Positions 58,332 to 64,000 of a stretch of DNA of 64,000 bases are shown piece by piece. The stretch's first letter is position 1. Each line of letters starts with the position of its first letter. The stretch covers positions 372,001 through 436,000 of the forward strand of contig MU839098.1 of the NCBI GenBank assembly GCA_030685235.1, read 5' to 3'. Made by a program: the position numbers and the translations under genes. The notes under the pieces are model-generated. The model ran no database searches and had not been told where the DNA came from. It was given only the letters and a program-made list of their open reading frames with translations. This stretch comes from Copromyces sp. CBS 386.78. Lineage: Eukaryota; Ascomycota; Sordariomycetes; Sordariales; Sordariaceae.

Positions 58332-59385
58332 CGGCTTTTTGATCTTCATCCATGAAATCCTCGAGCTCGGGAATCTCCTCGCGAATCTTGACGAACCCCT
58401 TAACCGCCCACTGCGCAGCCTCGCCCTCCTCAAAGTTCACCCACCCGTACCCCTTGCACTTGCCGCTGTCCTCGAACGTGGCCACCTTGACCCACCGGAT
58501 GGCGCCGCACTTGTCAAAGTGCGCGCGCAGGTCATCCTCGGTGGTGTCGAACGAGAGGTTGCCGACAAAGATCTTGGTCGAGCCGGCGAACTTGCCCCCC
58601 ACTAGGGGCTCGTCCTCCTTCTTTGCCTCTTCGTCTTCCTTCTTCTTCTCCGGCCGTCCCTCGAACGACGTCGCGTCCTTGATCAACAGTTTGCGCTTGT
58701 ACCACTCCGTCTCGCTGAGGGCAATGGCCGCGACCTTGGTGGCCAGGGTATCGAAATCGACGTAGGCGAAACCGCGGTTCTCGGGTTTCTCCTTCTTGGG
58801 CTGACCGGGTTGCGCCTTGGACGTGGGCATGTGCACGCGCGTGATGGACTCGGGGGTGATGGAGCCGCCGGAGTTGTCGACGAGCCATTGCTTTAGTTCG
58901 TTCTTAGTGACGGTGAAGCGCAGGTTACCGATCCAGACGCCGTGCGGGGAGCGTTCCTTCTTTTCTTTCTTTGCCTTCTTGTCTCCGTCTTTGGTGGTCT
59001 CGCCTTCGGAGTCGGAGTCGTTGTCGGAAGAGGGCTTGGTGGGAAGGGTCTTGCCCTTCTTGAGCAGACGCTTGGCTTTCTTGGAGGGGGGTTCGGGGGC
59101 GGTGACGTCGATTTCGATTTCGGTGATCTCGGCCTTGCGCTTCTTGGAGGACTTCTTGGGCTTCTCGTCGTCGGAGGCGGCGTCGGTGGTGTCGACTGTC
59201 TCGGCGGGCTCCTCGCCGGTCTCAGCGGGCTCGGTGGACTCCTCGGTGGCCTTGGGCTTCTTGGAGGACTTGTCCTTCTTCTCCTTCTTCTCTTTCTTGT
59301 CTTTCTTGGACTTCTTCTCGGAGACGGAATCGCTGGTGGTGTCGACGGGAGCGTCCGTCATCTCGACATCTTTCGTTGCTGCCAT
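57976..59385 (-). CDS. nop13-like: Nop13-like nucleolar RNA-binding protein with two RRMs
   Basis: A single exon of 469 aa on the minus strand. The N-terminal 145 residues are Lys/Glu-rich (repeated KKDKKEKKEKK blocks), typical of nucleolar localisation. RRM1 (about 146-245) shows HGVWIGNLRF (RNP2) and ENRGFAYVDF (RNP1). RRM2 (about 272-400) shows TKIFVGNLSFDTTEDDLRAHF and CKGYGWVNFEE, with an unusual insert before its last strand consisting of an AEAEAEAE repeat encoded by a hexanucleotide microsatellite. The C-terminus is Gly/Lys/Arg-rich. Yeast Nop13 is a nucleolar protein of pre-60S/90S ribosome precursors with the same arrangement, so a role in ribosome biogenesis is likely. The start (GCTGCCATT on the plus strand, MAATKDVEMTD) is the first ATG. 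Confidence 0.9.
58290..58322. repeat. Hexanucleotide microsatellite (GGCTTC)n in the Nop13-like gene
   Basis: About five tandem units, read on the minus strand as Ala-Glu repeats. Confidence 0.8.
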
Positions 59386-62012
59386 TTTGGATGTGTTTCC
59401 GTATTTAGGTTCGTTGACAACGATACGGGAACAAGTTGGATTGGGAATAGCAACAAATTCAAGGTTGTTGATACCTCGAGTTTGCAGTGTTTACAGAAGG
59501 GGCGCATTCAGTTGACGTTCACCGAGATTCCCCAACTGCGGGCAGCACAAGATTTTCGAAAATTTACTTTGCGATAAGCTCGCGATAAGAAAGGGTCGTC
59601 ACCGGCATTTCGCACCAGTTGCGAGTCCGCTTTTCATGGAGCTTTGGTCTCCATCGCGCAAAATGCGGGGGAGCGGGAGCCTCCACTTTCGGGTTCTCCA
59701 CTGATACCACTCTGAATCTCGTGCCAAATTGGAAAGGGCCTCAGGAAGTCCATCTTTTCCGATCTCCATCACTTCTTGATGGCACTTGACATTGTTTTGC
59801 AGATTCGAGATATGCCCCCTTTTTAGTGCAATGTGAGTCTGATTTTAGGTGACAAATGTGCCTTGTTCCAGGACTTGAAGTGCAAGCCGTACACAGGTAC
59901 GAGACCGGCGTGCATAATATCAGCTGTCCCCTGACTGATGGAGCGGAATAAGGTACAGTACGTGTACATGTGTACAGAGGAATGGGTCGTCGACCCAGAT
60001 GCGCAGTGGACGGGAATAACTCCCCGAAAACGCAAATCAGATAAGTTGGATGGGCCATATGTAGCCACGAGCACAAGTCGATGATGGCGATGTTCTGACT
60101 TCTACCTTACTGCAGCCGGGATATACCTTGTCATGAATAATAGCTCATAGTGTATACATTCATCCATGTTGAGCATTCGTTGGATTGTTAGACGAATTGC
60201 ATCTCAAAAAGACAGCTCTGTCAGCCCGATAGCTACACCCAGCTGCACAGCTGGAGTCACTCCCGTTACGGTAGGAAGCAGAAGCTCCGACTCTAGGTCA
60301 ATCTCCCAATGGAAGGATATCAATCCTTCGGAAGTTGTTCCAGAGTGATGATGACCATAAAACCCCGCAGAATCGAAACGGATCCGACATGAGGAGATTG
60401 CTGACGTTGCTCGAATCAACCCCCGAAGCTTGGATACGGATCGAGCAAATCGTCAAGGGGCTGATCGGGTGGGCGAGCCACGCGGCATCAATGACGGTTT
60501 CCCATCTCGCCAAGCGCAAGGGCCAGGAACAGAACAGCCTTGTTGGCAAACGCCTGTCCAAGGACCAAGCCGAGAGAGATGCATAAGTGGAAAGCAGCAA
60601 CAAGTGTTTTTCCCAAGGTCCTTAATGCTGTCCGTACAAAGTTGAATCGTTGGTTGCGTTTGGTGACCGGAAAAGTGGAGGCAATTGGTACCCGAATCCA
60701 TCATCTTGGGCTTCACGTGCCGAGAACCACCGGTAGGGCTTGGCGAGATCGGGCCTTGAAAAGGACCTTGTAGACCCCACCAGTCCACGTCGTACAGTAC
60801 TTTTTCTCGGAAATGGCTTCTCAGGAACTTCATTGGCAGCCAGTCTGAACAGATACTGGAGCCTTTCTCCTCCTATCACGGCTTTATTGCTTGGGCTTGC
60901 AGGCCGGCGTGTCTTGACCGCTTGAGATCCTTCGAATGGTTCGTCGTCTCAGGGTTTGATGCATGCACTTAACATTCTGGTAGGGGTCTTCGAAGTACCA
61001 ACCACAATCGGTTGCGTGAGGAGACTAGTACTTGATATGGTTAGGGTAACAAAAGTCTGAAGAGCTAACAACTTCTTCTAGTTAGTTACCGTTCTACCAC
61101 ATGAACTCCATCGACAAAGCCGGCCCTAGTGTAGGTGAGTGGACCGGGCCATGAAAATCGACATCCACTTTTTTGTTTTGCCCGCCGTCGGGTCGCCATT
61201 GCTCACTGTCTGACACCACTGACAGTCACCAATCGGCGTAAAAGCTACTCTCCCTCGATCAGCCAACCGTTGTTTCCGCTGGCAGACACTGGCCGTTGGC
61301 ACCACCTGGATACCACCTGGACAAACACACGCTGACTGGTCACTTGTCACCACTACCTACTGACCACTACCAGTGAGAACCAGGGAATGAGCCACTGGGA
61401 CGCTGAAGCGAAGTCAAGCGGATGCGCTTCTTGGTCGCTTTTGGCTTCTCCGCTGCATTGAGAGCACCCATTCAGATCCATTCTGCACATTCCTCCATTC
61501 ACAATCCCTCATTCGTCGCAATCCCGTCGCAATACGTGCAAGTGCAGAGAGAGAAAGCGAAAAGGCTCCTCACTTTTGGTCGCTTAGTTCTTCGGAGCCA
61601 AGAACGTCCAACTAAAAAATCTCCACCAGGACATCGCACTGTGAAGTGGAAAGCACGCAGTGCAGTCTGACTGCGCGGCCCTGCCCGCCATTCACGGACA
61701 GAGTTCGCTCCATTCTCTCACTTGCCATTCCTTCTGCGCCTCTCCTTCTTCCACCCTTCCTTTCATTTCCAGTCCTCTCTTCCTTGACTCGCATTTCTTG
61801 CGACTCGCAATTGTTTGCAAAAACCCAATACAAACCCAACCCGCGAGCGGTCTGACGCCGGCTGCTCCTTGACTTCACTCACCTCAGGATCGCCTGGCTT
61901 CTTCCACCGCGCCGTCGATCCGTCGCCCGTCCGCATCATCGTCGTCTCCTTTTTGCGTCGGCAACGCCACGCCACGCTATACCGCCAAACGAGCATTGTT
62001 TTCAATCCCACA
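59386..62012. other. Divergent intergenic region between Nop13-like and Sts1-like genes
   Basis: About 2.6 kb holding both promoters. The last 600 bp before 62013 are pyrimidine-rich leader. Short frames (for example 60389-60586, helical, 65 aa from an internal ATG) show no motif. No gene is called. Confidence 0.5.
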
Positions 62013-63034
62013 ATGAACGTGCTCCTGTCGCCGCAGCCGCCTTTCTTCCCTCATCAACACGAACCCTCTCGTCGCTCGCCGCCCAGAACAAGTAAGTTGT
62101 TGCACCATTGTTTTGTCATTGCATCGCAGCGTGCATCCACAGCACTGCTGGTATAAGACCTGGCTGGCGCTGCAGACTTGCTAACGACCTTCTGTCAGTG
62201 TCGCACTATACCATGGCGTCCAGGAAAAGAAAAGCCGACGACGATGACAACGAAATGTCGGTCTCGCCGACCGGCTCGCCCGCGATCCACCCGAGGCAGC
62301 TCTCGAGGCCGTCCAAGAAGGTCAGGGCTGGCATCGAACTTGCGGGACGTCCACTGCCCCTTCCCCGCCTCCTCGAAACCCTCGATAAGACGCAGCTGCG
62401 AGCTGTGCTTCAGACAATCTGCGAGCGTCATCCGGACATTGGACATGAGGTCATGACATCTGCACCGCGACCATCAGCCAACGGGGCCCTCGAGGTTTTG
62501 GGCGAATACCAGGACAAGCTACGGGCCGCCATTCCTTTCGGCAACTCGAGTTCCGAATACACCTATTATCGGGTGAAGCAGCCGCTCATGGCGTTGGTGG
62601 ATGCTCTCGGCGATTTCACTCCCCAGTTCCTGCCGCCGGTTGAGCAGCAGACGACCGTATCGTTGGAGTACCTGAACCATGCAACAAAGATTATTCACGA
62701 CCTACCCGATTTCGACAGCCAGCAATATCGCCACCACAAGGATGGAGCGTACGACGAGATATCCAGAGCGTGGGCGTTGGTGATCACGGAAGCGGCTAAA
62801 CGAGGAGGAGGCTTCCACTTGCATAACGGAAAATGGGATCAGGTTCTGGCTAGGCACAACCAGCAGTCCGGAGGAAAGCTGGAGCAGGCCATGAACGCAA
62901 TGATCAACGAGGTTGGATGGATCGGCGCGAACCAGAACTCTCATGGGCAGGGTTCTTCTTCGGACCCGAACTCGATACTCAACCAGCTCATCAACGGCAC
63001 ATATGGCGCACCTGTCCAAGTTGGTCCCTTCTAG
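62013..63034 (+). CDS. sts1: Tethering factor for nuclear proteasome (Sts1/Cut8 family)
   Basis: Exons 62013-62091 and 62199-63034 give 304 aa. The small first exon encodes the family N-terminus (MNVLLSPQPPFFPHQHE) and is joined across a 107-nt intron with a GTAAGT donor and a GCTAACGAC branch site. The second exon brings a basic nuclear signal (SRKRKADDDD) and the Cut8 domain: LDKTQLRAVLQTICERHPDIG, YTYYRVKQPLMALVDALGDFTPQFLPP, LEYLNHATKIIHDLPDFDSQQYRHHKDGAY and LEQAMNAMINEVGWIG. Yeast Sts1 and fission yeast Cut8 tether the 26S proteasome in or to the nucleus and are short-lived proteins. The length and domain order fit well. Without the first exon translation could still begin at MASRKRK, but the conserved MNVL start argues for the spliced form. 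Confidence 0.92.
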
Positions 63035-64000
63035 AACAGGCGACGACATGGTAATCAAAGTGCGCCGTGACTTGGCGTTTATAGGGATATTTATGGGACT
63101 GGGAGGAAAAGCAAAACGGACAGTAACGTCGGTTGCATCATGGTTTCTTTTGTCGTTCATTCTTTTTTTTCAACATTCAGGGCATTGTTTGGGGCGAATG
63201 GGAGGGAGGACATAGACAGGCGTGGGTTACTTGCGGTCAGGAATCATTGTTCACACGGCGTTGGTGTGTTGGCTTTTAAATGCTGTTATTCCTTTCCTTC
63301 ATTGTTGCCTTTCAAGCAACATCTCACCGGCACAACAAGATACCTCTTTCCTACCGGCCGTCTCTCGTTCTAGGGGACAACCTGTCAGTCACTTGCATGT
63401 ACACAAATTTTTAGCATGTCCTTTCCGAGGTCGGAAGTTTGGAGCATGTGTGTAACCACACTATCTTTACTGTATCCATTCCACCATAGCTAGCAATTGG
63501 AAAGGGAGTCTCGGATGACACAGTGTGCCTGGCGGGCGACTTGGTGTAAACACCCGTTCATGTTCCGGGTTCCTTGAGTGTATCCCGAGGGGAATCTTTG
63601 GGGCACAGCGGCTTGTTGGGATCAATCAAACTTGCCTTCCGTCTTATGGATGTGTAATCCAAGCAAGCCGTTCCCAGTGGTGGAATCGAAGTGTCCACAT
63701 CATGAGTCCAAACGCGTAACTCGGGTGATCATCTCTCCCCTTGAATCACCGTCTTGTTGGTAGAGACCAAAGCAATCTCGTCATAAAGTCCCTTGCATAT
63801 ATGATCTTGATTAACTGCAGTCATTCTCTGACACAGTGGCGACTCCCTTTGGAAACCAGGTACAATACTGTACCATGTGCCAGAAGGAAGCCATTCGAGA
63901 TACGAAATGGGATGGAATGAGGATCGAAGGATGACCAAGCTGGAACTTGAAGGATAACTGAAGAAGCTGAGGTAAACTCGCCCTACCCACGGGAACTTTT
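63035..64000. other. Downstream region at the window end
   Basis: About 970 bp with the 3' end of the Sts1-like gene. No motif-bearing frame or RNA gene is visible. Confidence 0.5.

Noticed and set aside
60389..60586. 65-residue helical frame
   Set aside because: Too short and without family resemblance; located in a divergent promoter region.
1..64000. CRISPR arrays, 5S rRNA genes, secondary-metabolite cluster, bacterial-style operons
   Set aside because: No spaced direct repeats, no 5S sequence, and no PKS, NRPS or terpene synthase signatures were found on reading both strands; gene structure is eukaryotic.

Overview
The window reads as nuclear DNA of a filamentous ascomycete, most likely Neurospora or a close Sordariales relative. 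The genes have few short introns (roughly 50-110 bases) with GTAAGT-like donors, GCTAAC-like branch sites and CAG/TAG acceptors. The proteins match families typical of such fungi. Two AT-rich blocks (about 14.88-25.5 kb and 32.2-37.4 kb) show the mark of repeat-induced point mutation (RIP): CpA/TpG is scarce, TpA is abundant and CpG survives. The species call is an inference; no rRNA or mitochondrial marker is present.

Layout. 0.3-2.4 kb (+): mitochondrial ABC1/ADCK-type atypical kinase. 3.5-4.9 kb (+): prolyl-4-hydroxylase-like 2OG-Fe(II) oxygenase. 5.0-5.8 kb (-): MYND zinc-finger protein. 6.08-6.40 kb: foldback inverted repeat. 7.3-8.9 kb (-): GPI-anchored GH76 cell-wall mannosidase (DFG5/DCW1 type). 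10.3-13.0 kb (+): FluG-like amidohydrolase/glutamine-synthetase fusion. 14.9-25.5 kb: RIP-destroyed block in which a Ty3/gypsy chromovirus (298-bp LTRs, TSD ATTCT) sits inside an older hAT-like DNA transposon. 26.0-26.2 kb (+): unrecognised 86-aa protein. 26.6-28.5 kb (-): seven-TM protein with a Pro/Gly-rich tail. 30.1-31.5 kb (-): PRXL2/AhpC-TSA-like thioredoxin-fold protein with a polyalanine tract. 32.0-37.6 kb: RIP-destroyed Ty1/copia element (180-bp LTRs, TSD GTAGG). 40.0-41.6 kb (+): pepsin-like aspartic protease. 45.0-47.2 kb (+): CASC3/Barentsz exon-junction-complex protein. 48.7-50.7 kb (+): CofD-like protein with an 18-nt microexon. 54.4-57.1 kb (+): NBR1-type autophagy receptor with PB1, four ZZ fingers and FW domain. 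58.0-59.4 kb (-): Nop13-like nucleolar RNA-binding protein. 62.0-63.0 kb (+): Sts1/Cut8 nuclear proteasome tether.

The genes form no evident pathway or cluster; this is an ordinary housekeeping neighbourhood broken by two silenced transposon islands. Two themes recur loosely: protein turnover (NBR1, Sts1, aspartic protease) and RNA biology (CASC3, Nop13). No convincing new defence or biosynthetic system was found. The least explained parts are the 2.3-kb segment between the chromodomain and the 3' LTR of the gypsy element (with a decayed antisense reading frame and a 16-bp tandem array), two foldback repeats, and the signal-peptide-less aspartic protease.
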